Positions 50,898 to 59,288 of a stretch of 64,000 nucleotides of DNA are shown piece by piece. The DNA is from Nonomuraea deserti (lineage in GTDB: Bacteria; Actinomycetota; Actinomycetes; Streptosporangiales; Streptosporangiaceae). The DNA is taken from contig NZ_SMKO01000022.1 in assembly GCF_004348685.1 (NCBI RefSeq), positions 1-64,000 of the forward strand. Reading direction: 5' to 3'. Positions within the stretch are counted from its first letter, which is position 1, and the number at the start of each line of letters is the position of its first letter. Under the pieces are notes generated by a model. That model worked only from the letters and a program-made list of their open reading frames with translations. It made no database searches and was not told the origin of the DNA. Position numbers and translations under genes: made by a program.

Positions 50898-51668
50898 ATG
50901 GCTGTGCAGGAGTACATCCTCGAGGAGATGAGCGCGGAAGAGCTCCTGGCCGAAATGGTCAGGGAAGGCACCTCCGGCAGCCACCGCGAGCGGCTGCGCG
51001 AGCGCATCGTCGAAATGCACCGTCCGCTCGCCATGGAGATCGCCAGGCGATACCGCTACCGGGGCGAACCACTGGAGGACCTTCTCCAAGCCGCGTACGT
51101 TGGCCTGATGAAAGCGGTCAACGGCTTCGACCCCAGCCTCGGACACGCGTTCAGGGGCTACGCGGTCGTGACGATGACGGGTGAGGTCAAGCGGCACTTC
51201 CGCGACCGCACCTGGGCCATCCGGGTGCCGCGCCTCTACCAGGAGCGCCGCTCCGAGCTCAACAGGCTCGTCGCCGATCTCAGCCAGGACCTCGGCAGGT
51301 CGCCCACCGTGGCCGAACTGGCGGCGAAGATGAACATCAGCGAAGAGGACGTCCTGCTCACGCTCGACGCCTCCGCCGCCTACAGCACCCTGTCGCTCGA
51401 CGCCCCGCTGGGCACCGACGACGACGCGGCCTCGCTCGGCGACGTCATCCCCGAGGACGACGACACGCTGAGCACCATGGTCGACAGGGAGGCCGTCAAG
51501 CCGCTCATCGACGCCCTGCCCTCCCGGGAGAAGCACATCCTGCTGCTGCGCTTCTTCGGCAACATGACGCAGGCCGAGATCGCCGCCGAGTTCGGGATCT
51601 CGCAGATGCACGTGTCCCGCATCCTGCGCAAAGTACTCGATCAACTACGCGCCGAACTCGTCGGCTGA
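50898..51668 (+). CDS. Sigma-B/F/G-type RNA polymerase sigma factor
   Basis: A 256-residue sigma-70 group 3 factor. Region 2 (YRGEPLEDLLQAAYVGLMKA, FRGYAVVTMTGEVKRHFRD), region 3 (RSPTVAELAAKMNISEEDVL) and region 4 (MTQAEIAAEFGISQMHVSRI) are complete. It belongs with SigB/SigF/WhiG-related stress or development sigma factors. ATG 50898 follows GAGGAGCAGCC. Its anti-sigma factor is encoded 16 bases downstream, and an antagonist is divergent on the other side. Confidence 0.93.
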   Translation: MAVQEYILEEMSAEELLAEMVREGTSGSHRERLRERIVEMHRPLAMEIARRYRYRGEPLEDLLQAAYVGLMKAVNGFDPSLGHAFRGYAVVTMTGEVKRHFRDRTWAIRVPRLYQERRSELNRLVADLSQDLGRSPTVAELAAKMNISEEDVLLTLDASAAYSTLSLDAPLGTDDDAASLGDVIPEDDDTLSTMVDREAVKPLIDALPSREKHILLLRFFGNMTQAEIAAEFGISQMHVSRILRKVLDQLRAELVG

Positions 51669-51684
51669 ACAGGGCGGTCGCCGG

Positions 51685-52098
51685 GTGAACGAGGACGTGG
51701 AGCCCCAGCCGGGCCACACGGGCCCGCCCCCCGGCGCGCCCGTGAAACGACTACGTTTCCGGCTGCCGGACCTGCCTCAGGTCCGGCAGTTCGCCGAGGA
51801 CGAGGCCCGCGAGGCCGGCATGCCGGAGGACGCCGTCGCCGACTTCGTCATCGCGATCAACGAGATCGCCACCAACGCCGTCACCCACGGCAGCGACCAG
51901 GGCCTCCTGCGCACCTGGGCGGCGGGCGGTGACCTGGTCGTCGAGGTTCACGACAAGGGCGTTTGGAAACCCGGGCCCCTGCCGGACGCCGTGGGGGGCA
52001 TGGGGCTCTGGGTGGCCCGCCTGCTCTCCTCAGAGCTGACCGTGCACGCCGGCGACGCGGGCAGCAGCGTCGTCATGCGCTTCCCCGGCAAAGCATGA
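51685..52098 (+). CDS. RsbW/SpoIIAB-like HATPase anti-sigma factor
   Basis: A 137-residue GHKL-ATPase domain: N box INEIATNAVTHGS, G1 box VEVHDKGVWKPG, G2 box GMGLWVARLLSSEL. It should bind the sigma factor encoded just upstream and phosphorylate the STAS antagonist. GTG 51685, 16 bases behind the sigma gene, in the same transcript. Confidence 0.9.
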   Translation: MNEDVEPQPGHTGPPPGAPVKRLRFRLPDLPQVRQFAEDEAREAGMPEDAVADFVIAINEIATNAVTHGSDQGLLRTWAAGGDLVVEVHDKGVWKPGPLPDAVGGMGLWVARLLSSELTVHAGDAGSSVVMRFPGKA

Positions 52099-52117
52099 TC
52101 AGCTGGGCTCCCGGCAA

Positions 52118-52240
52118 GCGTGAACGGGCGAGGAGCTCTCGCCAAGGCGTGAAGGGGCGAGGAGCTCTCGGCCAAGCGTGACCGGGCCCGGAACTCTCGG
52201 CAAGGCGGGACCGGGCCCGGAACTCTCGGCAAGGCGTGAG
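52118..52240 (+). repeat. 29-bp tandem repeat
   Basis: Units begin at 52118, 52147, 52176, 52205 and (partial) 52234, each starting GCGTGA or a near variant and containing GGAGCTCTCG or GGAACTCTCG. Copies abut with no spacer, so it is not CRISPR. It lies in the non-coding gap (52099-52341) behind the anti-sigma gene; no gene is seen there. Confidence 0.85.
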
Positions 52241-52341
52241 GCGGAGGGCTCGGGGCGATGCGTGACCTGGAGAAGGGTGACGATGACGCGCGACACCGCG
52301 CGCCGCCGGATCACCCCGGGCGGCGCGCGGACCGCGCGTCG

Positions 52342-52536
52342 TCAGCGCCTGGCGCGGCCACGCCAGTTGCCGTAGCTGCGTACGCTCGCCGTGCCGATGC
52401 CCGCCTGGTGCAGAGCCAGCAGAGTCAGCCCCAGCAGGACGAACGTCATGCCGGAGACTCCTCCGGGGATGTTCACGCCCAGCAGGTCGAGCAGTAAGCC
52501 CAGCCCGAAGACGATCGCCGCGACTATCGCGAGCAT
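52342..52536 (-). CDS. Small two-span membrane protein (64 aa)
   Basis: A 64-residue hydrophobic protein with two helices (MLAIVAAIVFGLGLLLDLLG and MTFVLLGLTLLALHQAGIG) and a basic tail (GNWRGRARR). Small membrane proteins of this style are frequent in actinobacteria; function unknown. It follows the next gene on the same strand by 6 bases and is probably in one transcript with it. Confidence 0.7.
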   Translation of the reverse strand: MLAIVAAIVFGLGLLLDLLGVNIPGGVSGMTFVLLGLTLLALHQAGIGTASVRSYGNWRGRARR

Positions 52537-52542
52537 GTCAGA

Positions 52543-53259
52543 TCACCTCATCCCGTGGCTGTGGCCCTGGTCGTGCGTCTGGACGGGCGCCTGGCCGGGG
52601 CCCTGGCCGGGCGTTCCCGACAGGGCGAGCAGGCGCTCCAGGACGTTCCGGTAGTCGCGCAGCGCCAGCCGCAGATGCTCGGTGTCCTGCGCACCGGTGT
52701 CCTTCCAGCCGTCACGCAGGGCGTCCGTGCGGCTCGTCAGGCTGCTGGTGAAGGACTCCACCACCTCGCCGAGCAGACCGTCGGCGCGCCGTACGGCCTC
52801 GCCGGGGTCGTCCACGAACGACGCCTGCAGATCGCGCCAGCGAGCCTGCACCTCAGTCGGGTCCTGGTCGAACAGGACGACGTCCTGGGGAGCCGCGTGC
52901 GCCGGGACCTCCTCGGGCGCGGCCTGGACGCCGACCGGGTCGGGCTCCGGCTCGGCCAGCATGTCGCCGCCGGTCCGCGCGTACGGGTCCCGGTAGGCGG
53001 CGTCGTCACCGGCCTCGGGCGGCGGGACGGCGCCGGGGACAGCGCCGGGAACGGCGGTGTCGTACTCGTCGGCGGAGCGCACCGGACCTTCGGGCTGGTC
53101 GGTGGCACGCTCCATGGTCTCGGGACGGCCGGCGATCGGCCCTCCGGCCTCCTCGCCGGGCCCGCGGCCCGCGACCGCCCGGTCGTCGTCACGGTCGTCG
53201 CCACGGACCTCGTCAGCGCGTTGCGACGGCACCTTCAGCTCATCGTGGCTGTTCTTCAT
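52543..53259 (-). CDS. Uncharacterised acidic protein, paralogue of its neighbour
   Basis: Not recognised as a named family. The 238-residue product has a long disordered acidic N-terminus (1-130; Asp/Glu/Pro/Ala-rich) and a helical C-terminal domain (about 140-215) with WRDLQASFVDDPGEAVRRAD and a late RLALRDYRNVLERLLAL, then a Gly/Gln/His tail. The helical domain resembles that of the next gene (WTEVQERFVDAPGYAVTEAD). ATG 53259. No signal peptide. Confidence 0.7.
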   Translation of the reverse strand: MKNSHDELKVPSQRADEVRGDDRDDDRAVAGRGPGEEAGGPIAGRPETMERATDQPEGPVRSADEYDTAVPGAVPGAVPPPEAGDDAAYRDPYARTGGDMLAEPEPDPVGVQAAPEEVPAHAAPQDVVLFDQDPTEVQARWRDLQASFVDDPGEAVRRADGLLGEVVESFTSSLTSRTDALRDGWKDTGAQDTEHLRLALRDYRNVLERLLALSGTPGQGPGQAPVQTHDQGHSHGMR

Positions 53260-53264
53260 CACCC

Positions 53265-53810
53265 TCACCGTCCTCGCGTGGTCTCGTGCAGCAGCTCCTC
53301 GAACAGCGCGCGGTAGTGGACCATGGCCTGCCGGAGCTCCTCCGTGGAGGCCTCCTTCTTGGCCGCCCGCCCGCTGATCTCGTGGGCCGTCCTGTAGTGG
53401 TCGAGGGTCGCCGCGTGCCCCACCGACAGGTCGGACAGCCGCTGCTCGAAGTCGTCCGTCGGATAGCCCCGCTCCGCCATGACCGCGGTGACCAGCTGGT
53501 CCGCCTCGGTCACCGCGTAGCCCGGCGCGTCCACGAAGCGCTCCTGCACCTCGGTCCACCGGTTGGCGTACGTCTCACGCGACTCCTCCGGCAGGGGACG
53601 GATGTCGAGCTCGGAATGCCGCTGCTCGCGGTCGAGCAACTCCTGCTCGGCGTCGCGGCGGTTGTCATGGTCTGCGACTATGCGCTCGTACTCGGGGCCG
53701 AAACGCTCACGGAGGTGGTTACGGCGCTTCTGCTGCTGCACGACGTAGGCAACTGCGGCGAGCGCCACCACCGCGATGACGACGACGGCCACCCAGATGT
53801 AGGTGGTCAT
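53265..53810 (-). CDS. Uncharacterised membrane-anchored helical protein
   Basis: A 181-residue protein with one N-terminal membrane helix (WVAVVVIAVVALAAVAYVV, about 6-25), a charged linker (RDAEQELLDREQRHSELDIR) and a helical C-terminal domain (about 85-175; VQERFVDAPGYAVTEADQLV, MVHYRALFEELLHE). The same helical domain appears in the downstream gene, so the pair likely arose by duplication. It starts upstream in the pair and is 5 bases away. Function unknown; location beside the stress-sigma module is suggestive only. Confidence 0.75.
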   Translation of the reverse strand: MTTYIWVAVVVIAVVALAAVAYVVQQQKRRNHLRERFGPEYERIVADHDNRRDAEQELLDREQRHSELDIRPLPEESRETYANRWTEVQERFVDAPGYAVTEADQLVTAVMAERGYPTDDFEQRLSDLSVGHAATLDHYRTAHEISGRAAKKEASTEELRQAMVHYRALFEELLHETTRGR

Positions 53811-53879
53811 GATGTTCGCCTCCGGTCTCTTTGTCGAGACCAGCGACTTCCCTGGAGAGCCCTGCCGAAACTTTTGCGC

Positions 53880-54305
53880 TCAGCTGGGTTCGAGCGCCTT
53901 ACGCGCCGCGGCCAGCACCGTTGCGACATGTGAGCCCGCTGGTGAAGCCGGGACCTCGCTGAAACCCGCATCGGGGTCGTACCGCACGTCCAGCCCCTCG
54001 TCCACCAACCGCTGCGCCCACCGCAGCGCCGTGTTCAGCCGGTCGGACGCCGGCGGCTTCCCCTGAGCGGCCGCCGACAGGTTACGCAGATTGGTGGCGG
54101 GCCCCGACTGGGCGTGCGCGCGGGCCAGCTTCCACGGGACGGCGGCGCGATGGTCGAGCATCGGCTTGGCCAGCCCGGCGGCCCGCTTGGCCTGCAGCAC
54201 CCCGGACGCGCTGACGCCGAAGTGAACGGCCAGCTCCTGAACGCTCCTCCCGTCGGCGACCAGCCTGGCCAGCTCATCCCGATCGATGGTCGGCTTACGC
54301 CCCAC
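53880..54305 (-). CDS. Helix-turn-helix protein of unknown role
   Basis: A 141-residue protein from GTG 54305 (GGAGGGGG upstream); a GTG at 54344 would add 13 residues. The N-terminus has a helix-turn-helix of homeodomain-like type (IDRDELARLVADGRSVQEL, AVHFGVSASGVLQAKRAAG), then a basic helical region. It resembles small regulators near mobile DNA. The tRNA-Pro gene and an integration scar lie directly upstream. Confidence 0.65.
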   Translation of the reverse strand: MGRKPTIDRDELARLVADGRSVQELAVHFGVSASGVLQAKRAAGLAKPMLDHRAAVPWKLARAHAQSGPATNLRNLSAAAQGKPPASDRLNTALRWAQRLVDEGLDVRYDPDAGFSEVPASPAGSHVATVLAAARKALEPS

Positions 54306-54401
54306 CCGGCCCCCTCCGCTCCCGCTCTCCGTGTACGCGTACACCTTCGATGTGCGCTAAGGTTATGACGTCCCGCCCCGCAAGGGGGCGGCCGACACAA
54401 C

Positions 54402-54475
<74 letters not shown>

Positions 54476-54498
54476 CGGTGTGATGTCTCAGGACATCG

Positions 54499-54530
54499 GA
54501 AACCCTCGAACCTACGGGTTCGGGGGTTTC
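54499..54530. terminator. Hairpin terminator behind tRNA-Pro
   Basis: GAAACCCTCGAACC (54499-54512) pairs with GGTTCGGGGGTTTC (54517-54530) around a 4-base loop, a 14-bp stem with one G-U pair. It ends tRNA transcription and borders the truncated transposase. Confidence 0.8.
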
Positions 54531-54539
54531 GTCGTGTCG

Positions 54540-55312
54540 AAGGCGTTGCGGCCGCCGCGACCACCGGCCAGTCGGGTGGTGAAGACCATGCCGTTGTCCG
54601 TCAGTGTGGAGGCCGGCACGCCGTGGTCGGCGACCGCTCTGCGGAAGGTATCGCGCACGATCGGGTGACGCGGGTGTGCGCGGTCACCGAGGGCGTAGCG
54701 GGAGTGGTCGTCCAGCCAGGACAGGATTTTGGTGTCGGTGCCGTCGGCGGTGAAGTCGGCCTGCCAGTCTCGTTCGGCAGCGCTGCTTGGAAGCGGATGG
54801 AGGACGAGCGGGGCCGCTTCTTCGGCTCGGGCACCAGGTCGCGACGAGTGAGATGGCGGCTGATCGTGGTCCGCGACACCGTCCGCTGATGGTGCTGTCG
54901 CGGGTGCCGGGCGATGGTGTCCGGGCCGGCGTCCAGTCCCTGGTCGACGAGCTGTTTTGCGGAGCCGCACAATCAACTCGAGTGTGTCGGCGTCGATCGA
55001 GTTCGGAGAGGTCTTCGGTCGTCGCAATCGAGGCTCGAACGCCGCCTCTCCCTCGGCCCGGTAGCGCGCCACCAGCTTGGACACCCAGTTCTTGGACACC
55101 CCGTGGGCGCGGGCGACCTCCTTCACTGGCTTGAAGGCGGCCCGCCTGCGGCGATCCGCCGCGCGTTCGGGCGGTATGGCCGGCCGCGCTGCGGCTCTTC
55201 GGCCGGTCGCGGCCAGCACCGCCGCTCTGAGGCGATCACGGAGCTCAGGCCGAGGAGCGTGGCGGGCCGGGGTCGGAAGGCTGATCACCTCGCACGCCAT
55301 CGACCCGGGCAT
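54540..55312 (-). pseudogene. IS481-family transposase, frameshifted and truncated
   Basis: The first frame gives a helix-turn-helix start (VKEVARAHGVSKNWVSKLVA). The middle continues in another frame (DTIARHPRQHHQRTVSRTTI, HLTRRDLVPEPKKRPRSS), then returns to the first for the DDE region (RDWQADFTADGTDTKILSWL, LTDNGMVFTTRL, GGRGGRNAF). It ends before the last catalytic Glu. Frameshifts and the missing end make it inactive. It lies just beyond the tRNA-Pro terminator inside the suspected integration scar. Confidence 0.85.
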
Positions 55313-55500
55313 GCCCAGCAGACCGGAGGCTCCGCATCAAGCCCGGCCGTGACCGATGGCGTCCAACACGCGAGGAACCGCCGGCCCGTGGAATGCGCGA
55401 AACCGGATCGAAAGCAGATATAAATCGACGCACTCTACCGTGTAGCTAGGGGAACAAAGGACCCTAGTCCACAACGGCATCACGGGGGAGAATTCATCTC

Positions 55501-55929
55501 ATGCATCTACCGAGATCAACGGCTGTCGCACTGGCAGCTATCGCGATGACCGGGCCGCTCCTGTCGACGGCCGCGCCGGCGGCAGCCCAGTCGGTGAGTG
55601 CATGGAACTGCACCAGCCTTAGCGGTTCCAGCGAATCGACTGAAGACAAGGGCGGCAGAGATGTATGGGCCGAGTGTCATAAGGGCAGTGAGTGGGTGAG
55701 GGCGTATTTCCGGGCATACGACGAGGAGTTGGAGCTCGAAGACCACCACGGCAGCGACTCCAACAGTGTGGTGGCCTACCTGACCGTGGCAGGCTCGGGA
55801 ACAGCGAGGTTTGCTGGCGCGGGTGACCGGGACCTGAGTTACGACGAAGGCAAGGCGGTTTCCGTAAGAGTGTGCACCTCCAGCTCATCGACAAAGGTCT
55901 GCCACACGGAGCACGGGGGAAAGACCTGA
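55501..55929 (+). CDS. Small secreted protein with four cysteines
   Basis: Not recognised. A 142-residue protein with a signal peptide (STAVALAAIAMTGPLLSTAA, then PAAAQS). The mature part of about 110 residues has four Cys (WNC, AEC, VCT, VCH) that could form two disulfides. ATG 55501 is preceded by GGGGGAGAA. It is the only intact-looking gene within the 54476-57322 scar and has lower GC at third positions than its neighbours, consistent with transferred DNA. Confidence 0.65.
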   Translation: MHLPRSTAVALAAIAMTGPLLSTAAPAAAQSVSAWNCTSLSGSSESTEDKGGRDVWAECHKGSEWVRAYFRAYDEELELEDHHGSDSNSVVAYLTVAGSGTARFAGAGDRDLSYDEGKAVSVRVCTSSSSTKVCHTEHGGKT

Positions 55930-56741
55930 CCACAGCGATAAAGTGGCCGGCAGTGGCGTGGGTTATCGGATAGTGAAACGTTGGGGGATCGGCGCGAGTC
56001 GTGCGATCATCACGTATTCGAAATGCACGCCATGCCTCCTGTCGGCTTTGCAGGAAAGCGTGGCAGCACGCTTTCCGGAAGTCGCGACAGCGCGCGTGGA
56101 AATCACGCCGGAGTGGGTTCGACTTTCGAGGCGTATGGGCGCGGGCTCGTTGGCACTGCCTTTCGCGCAGACCGTGACAGCAACGTCAGGCACCAGAGGC
56201 ATCCTCCGGCTCCGTCGACCACCGTCTGACCTGGGCTCGCTGTGCGTGCGGTCTGAGAAGCGGACGGTCATTCGTGGCCGCTGCCGATGCCATGTGCTGG
56301 GCGGTGTCGGCTCTGCCTGTGTGGGTGGAAGGACTCCGGAAGCCGCAGCGGCAACGGCGTCGGGAGGCAGAGTCGACGCCACGATGGCGACAAGCATTCG
56401 GGTGGCTACTGCGTGCCAGAAGAGTGGCCGTGAGGTGGACCGGCCACTCGGGATGGCGGGTGGAGACGCCGGGGACCGTGGCCTTTCAGACGCCCGTGGT
56501 TACCTTGGAAACCGCAGCGCTGCGTGCCGCACGGCTCCCTGCTCGAGCGTGGATAGGCCGAGCCTGTAGGTACCAGTTTCGTCATCCGGTCCCGGATCGA
56601 CGGTGTACACCAAGTAGGTCATCCCAGTGAACCGGCCAGCGCCGTACTCCGCCGGGCAACGGCCCCCCAACCCGGCGTCTGAAGCGGTCCATATCGATGC
56701 CGTCGAGCATGGCTCGCCGATCGAGGCTTGAAGGGAGCCGC
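55930..56741. other. 812-base stretch without a recognisable gene
   Basis: No intact gene could be assigned. The longest readings (for example plus strand 55943-56569) have irregular codon use and match nothing I recognise. A 40-residue minus-strand reading (56500-56622; MTYLVYTVDPGPDDETGTYR) looks protein-like and may be the tail of a lost gene. Likely decayed DNA of the integration scar. Confidence 0.5.
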
Positions 56742-57212
56742 ATGGAGCAGCGCGAGCGCTTCACGGAGTACCAGCAGGCCGAGGAGGAACGCCTGCTGGC
56801 AGGGGAAGGTTCTGGATCCGCTGACCCGGCGGGTGTTCGCCTCGGCGTCGTTGTCCCGCGGGATGCGGGTCCTCGATCTCGGCAGCGGCGCGGGGAACGT
56901 GTCACGCCTCGCCGCCGAGTTCGTCGGACCGGAGGGCAGCGTCGTCGGCGTCGAACGGGACCCGCAAGCGGTGCGTCGCGCGGCGCGGCTGGCCGAGGAC
57001 GCCGGGTGGCGCAACGTCGAGTTCCGCGAGGGCGACGTCGAGGCGCTTAGCTCAGATCCTGGATCGTCAAAGCGTTCGAGAGCATCGACACGGACCTGCG
57101 GATGGGCCCGTCGTTGTTCGCCACGTTCCACGCCGCGGGCCTGCCGGAGCCGGAGATGACCATGGAAGCAGTAGTCGGCCCGTGCCTGTACGGTGCTTGG
57201 GCGACGGTGTGA
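56742..57212 (+). pseudogene. SAM-dependent methyltransferase, broken
   Basis: The N-terminus is in one frame (MEQRERFTEYQQAEEERLLA), the SAM-binding core in the next (LDPLTRRVFASASLSRGMRV, LDLGSGAGNVSRLAAE), reaching NVEFREGDVEALS. The sequence then jumps to a C-terminal-like segment in another frame (FESIDTDLRMGPSLFATFHA, AGLPEPEMTM), which indicates a deletion of most of the middle. At least two frame changes, so not functional. Confidence 0.75.
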
Positions 57213-57517
57213 CAGCCGTCAGGGCGCGCTGTTGCTCCGCCACGAGGGATCGAGAGATCGGGTGACGAACTGAGCGGCATCCGGAGCGCGTGGGGTCGAA
57301 GGTTCGTATCCTGTCGTCCCGGCCGTCCGTTCTCGCGGTATCCCGGTCGGGGCCAAGCCCGCTCGCACCGACCAAGGGGCGTACGGCCAGGAGCGTGACG
57401 TCGCCGGCGCCTGCGAAAGGAAGCCGCGAATGACCCGTCACGCGAGCGGTGACAGGCCCTTGCCGGTGTGACCCGGTGGAACAGTGACATGACTCAGGCG
57501 CCGGGCACCCGTACGGC
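57213..57517. other. Non-coding gap holding the second att-like tRNA end
   Basis: 305 bases between the broken methyltransferase and the acyltransferase gene. It contains the tRNA-Pro 3'-end copy (57292-57322). Readings on the minus strand that include TNLRPHA- or IRTFDPT-like words come from that tRNA fragment and are not genes. Confidence 0.6.
57292..57322 (+). repeat. Duplicate of the tRNA-Pro 3' end (att-like site)
   Basis: 27 of 31 bases match tRNA-Pro positions 54445-54475, including an unbroken ATCCTGTCGTCCCG. Only the T-arm and 3' acceptor strand are present, so it is not a working tRNA. Integrative elements that insert into a tRNA 3' end leave such a copy at the far end; distance to the tRNA is about 2.8 kb. 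Confidence 0.75.
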
Positions 57518-58675
57518 CTACAGCACCTTCCGGGCGCCCGGCAGGGCGCGCACCACGTACGCCGCCGCCCAGCACAGCGGCAGCCCGAGGACGGTCAGCA
57601 GCGCGAACTTCGCGACCGCGGGCGCCTGTACGTCGCGCAGGGCGTAACCCAGGGCGACCAGGACGGCCGGGTGGATGACGTAGACGGTGAAGGCGTGCGT
57701 CGACAGGAACCGGCGGCGGCGTCCCTGGTGGCCGAGACGCTCCCTGAACAGCACCAGAAGGCCGAGCATGATGCCGACGGCGAGTGCTGTTTCGCAGGTT
57801 GCCGCCACGAGGGACGGCAAGGTCCCGTGGCCCAGGATCGCCTCTCCGGCGAGGACGAGGTCGAGGACGAGTCCGACTGCGGCGAGCGCCGCGGTGGCGA
57901 ACCCGATCCGGCCGGCCGTCCTGGAGAGGCCCTCCAGCCAGCCGCGCCGGGCGGCGATCAGCCCGACGGTGAACAGCGCCGCGTACTGCGGCAGGTAGGC
58001 GGGTGTCGGCAGGCCCAGGACCGAGACACCCATCGGCACCACGATGCGCCACAGGTAGGTCACCAGGGCCAGCCCGATGGCGAACCCGACGATCGCGACA
58101 GCGCCTGGCGCCCGGCCCGTGACCGTGGCCGATGTGGATGGGCGCCGGTCCTGGACGGCCAGGCGCCGCCAGAGGACGTACAGCGCGCTGAACACGAGCA
58201 GCACCTCGACGAACCACATCGGTCCCGGTGTGAACGAGAGCAGGTAGTACTGCCAGTAGGGCAGTTCGGTCCCCTGCCGGGCGGCGGCGTCGACCGCGGT
58301 GGCGTATCTGCCGACAGTCGCCAGGGGGCGGATCACCAGGAGCCAGAGCAGCAGCGGGACTCCCAGGCGCAGCAGCCGCTCCCTCAGGAATGGCGCGGCC
58401 CTCTTGCGGTCGTAGGAGCCCGGTACGAAGAGTCCTGAGATGAGGAAGAAGGCGCCCATGAAGAATGCCTGGTTGAGCAGGAGCAGGATGTCCAGGAGCG
58501 TTCCTGTGGGGTCGGCCGGTGGTTCCGTGTAGTACCACCGCGGGATGTTGCTGTAGCCGATCGCGGAGTGGTGGATCACCACGAGTGCCATCAGGGCTGT
58601 GCGTAGATTGTCGACATGGAAGAGCCGCGGGGAGGTGGCGGGCGGCGCGGTCGGCTGGTTGACGGGCTTTGTCAT
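57518..58675 (-). CDS. Membrane acyltransferase (family 3, OafA-like)
   Basis: A 385-residue integral membrane protein with about ten hydrophobic helices. The family start RLFHVDNLRTALMALVVIHHSAIG carries the conserved Arg and the catalytic-type His; FFLISGLFVPGSYDRK and MWFVEVLLVFSALYVLW are typical of acyltransferase family 3. Acts on an exported sugar, lipid or peptide; substrate unknown. Start ATG 58675 overlaps the stop of a 56-residue ORF. Confidence 0.87.
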   Translation of the reverse strand: MTKPVNQPTAPPATSPRLFHVDNLRTALMALVVIHHSAIGYSNIPRWYYTEPPADPTGTLLDILLLLNQAFFMGAFFLISGLFVPGSYDRKRAAPFLRERLLRLGVPLLLWLLVIRPLATVGRYATAVDAAARQGTELPYWQYYLLSFTPGPMWFVEVLLVFSALYVLWRRLAVQDRRPSTSATVTGRAPGAVAIVGFAIGLALVTYLWRIVVPMGVSVLGLPTPAYLPQYAALFTVGLIAARRGWLEGLSRTAGRIGFATAALAAVGLVLDLVLAGEAILGHGTLPSLVAATCETALAVGIMLGLLVLFRERLGHQGRRRRFLSTHAFTVYVIHPAVLVALGYALRDVQAPAVAKFALLTVLGLPLCWAAAYVVRALPGARKVL

Positions 58676-58842
58676 CGGTTCGCCGCTTCTCCGCGGTGTG
58701 CGGCCCGGGAGGTGCGCCCGAGCCGGTCCACCTCGGTGATCTCCGTCAGCGGCACGCTGTCAGCGGCGGGCGTGGGTAATAGGCGGGCCCACGGGGCGAA
58801 GCGGACGGCCGGCGTTTCCTGGTCGATCTCCAGCTGCAGCAT
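58672..58842 (-). CDS. Small ORF (56 aa) coupled to the acyltransferase gene
   Basis: Starts at ATG 58842 after AGGGGGAC and ends in an ATGA overlap with the acyltransferase start. The product (MLQLEIDQETPAVRFAPWAR, then LTEITEVDRLGRTSRAAH) has no membrane helix and no recognised domain. The ribosome-binding site and coupling argue for translation; whether the peptide itself matters is unknown. Confidence 0.5.
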   Translation of the reverse strand: MLQLEIDQETPAVRFAPWARLLPTPAADSVPLTEITEVDRLGRTSRAAHRGEAANR

Positions 58843-58866
58843 GGGAGTCCCCCTAATGCGATATGT

Positions 58867-58890
58867 TCTATTTGTTGTATAGCAGATAGA
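58867..58890. promoter_or_regulatory. Putative GntR (YtrA-type) operator
   Basis: In the 56-base gap between the divergent genes, TCTAT (58867-58871) and ATAGA (58886-58890) are inverted; inside it CTAT-TTGTTGT-ATAG (58868-58882) is a second smaller palindrome. The AT-rich tract also contains likely -10 elements. Position fits an operator for the adjacent GntR regulator acting on both sides. Confidence 0.45.
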
Positions 58891-58898
58891 GTCGTGGC

Positions 58899-59288
58899 GT
58901 GCAGCTGACCCTTGACCTCGACAGCGAGGTCCCGATCTACCAGCAGATCCGGGACCGGATCATGGAGGGGATCGCCAGGCGGCAGGCGCGCGAAGGCGAC
59001 CCGCTACCCTCCACGCGGCAACTCGCCGCGGACTTCGGCATCAACTTCCATACCGTGAACAAGGCCTACGACCTGCTGCGACAGCAGGGCGTCATCCGGA
59101 TCAACCGCAAGAGCGGCGCGGTCATACGGCGTGATGCCGCCACCGGCCCGCCCGAGGCGCCCTTCGTCGATGACTGGGAGGAACGCGTGCGAGTGCTGCT
59201 GGCGGAAGCCACCGTCCAGGGCATGGACCGGCAGGATGTGCTGCGTCGGTGCGAGGCGCTGCTGATCGGTTTCGAGGAGAGCGCGTGA
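58899..59288 (+). CDS. GntR-family regulator (YtrA subfamily)
   Basis: A 129-residue winged-helix regulator with a short effector part, as in the YtrA subfamily: DLDSEVPIYQQIRDRIMEGI, STRQLAADFGINFHTVNKAY, LLRQQGVIRINRKSGAVI. GTG 58899 is the start. It overlaps the next gene by 4 bases (GTGA), the usual layout for GntR/YtrA with a DUF1648-type membrane protein. Confidence 0.9.
   Translation: MQLTLDLDSEVPIYQQIRDRIMEGIARRQAREGDPLPSTRQLAADFGINFHTVNKAYDLLRQQGVIRINRKSGAVIRRDAATGPPEAPFVDDWEERVRVLLAEATVQGMDRQDVLRRCEALLIGFEESA

Noticed and set aside
52118..52240. CRISPR array
   Set aside because: Units of 29 bp follow each other without spacers and no cas genes are in the window.
55943..56569. A 208-residue plus-strand gene
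   Set aside because: Irregular composition, no recognisable domain or ribosome-binding site, and it lies among clear pseudogenes; kept only as unexplained DNA.
57047..57490. Minus-strand readings with RQDTNLRPHA and DRIRTFDPT
   Set aside because: They come from the tRNA 3'-end copy at 57292-57322 and recur next to tRNA genes in many genomes; not real genes.
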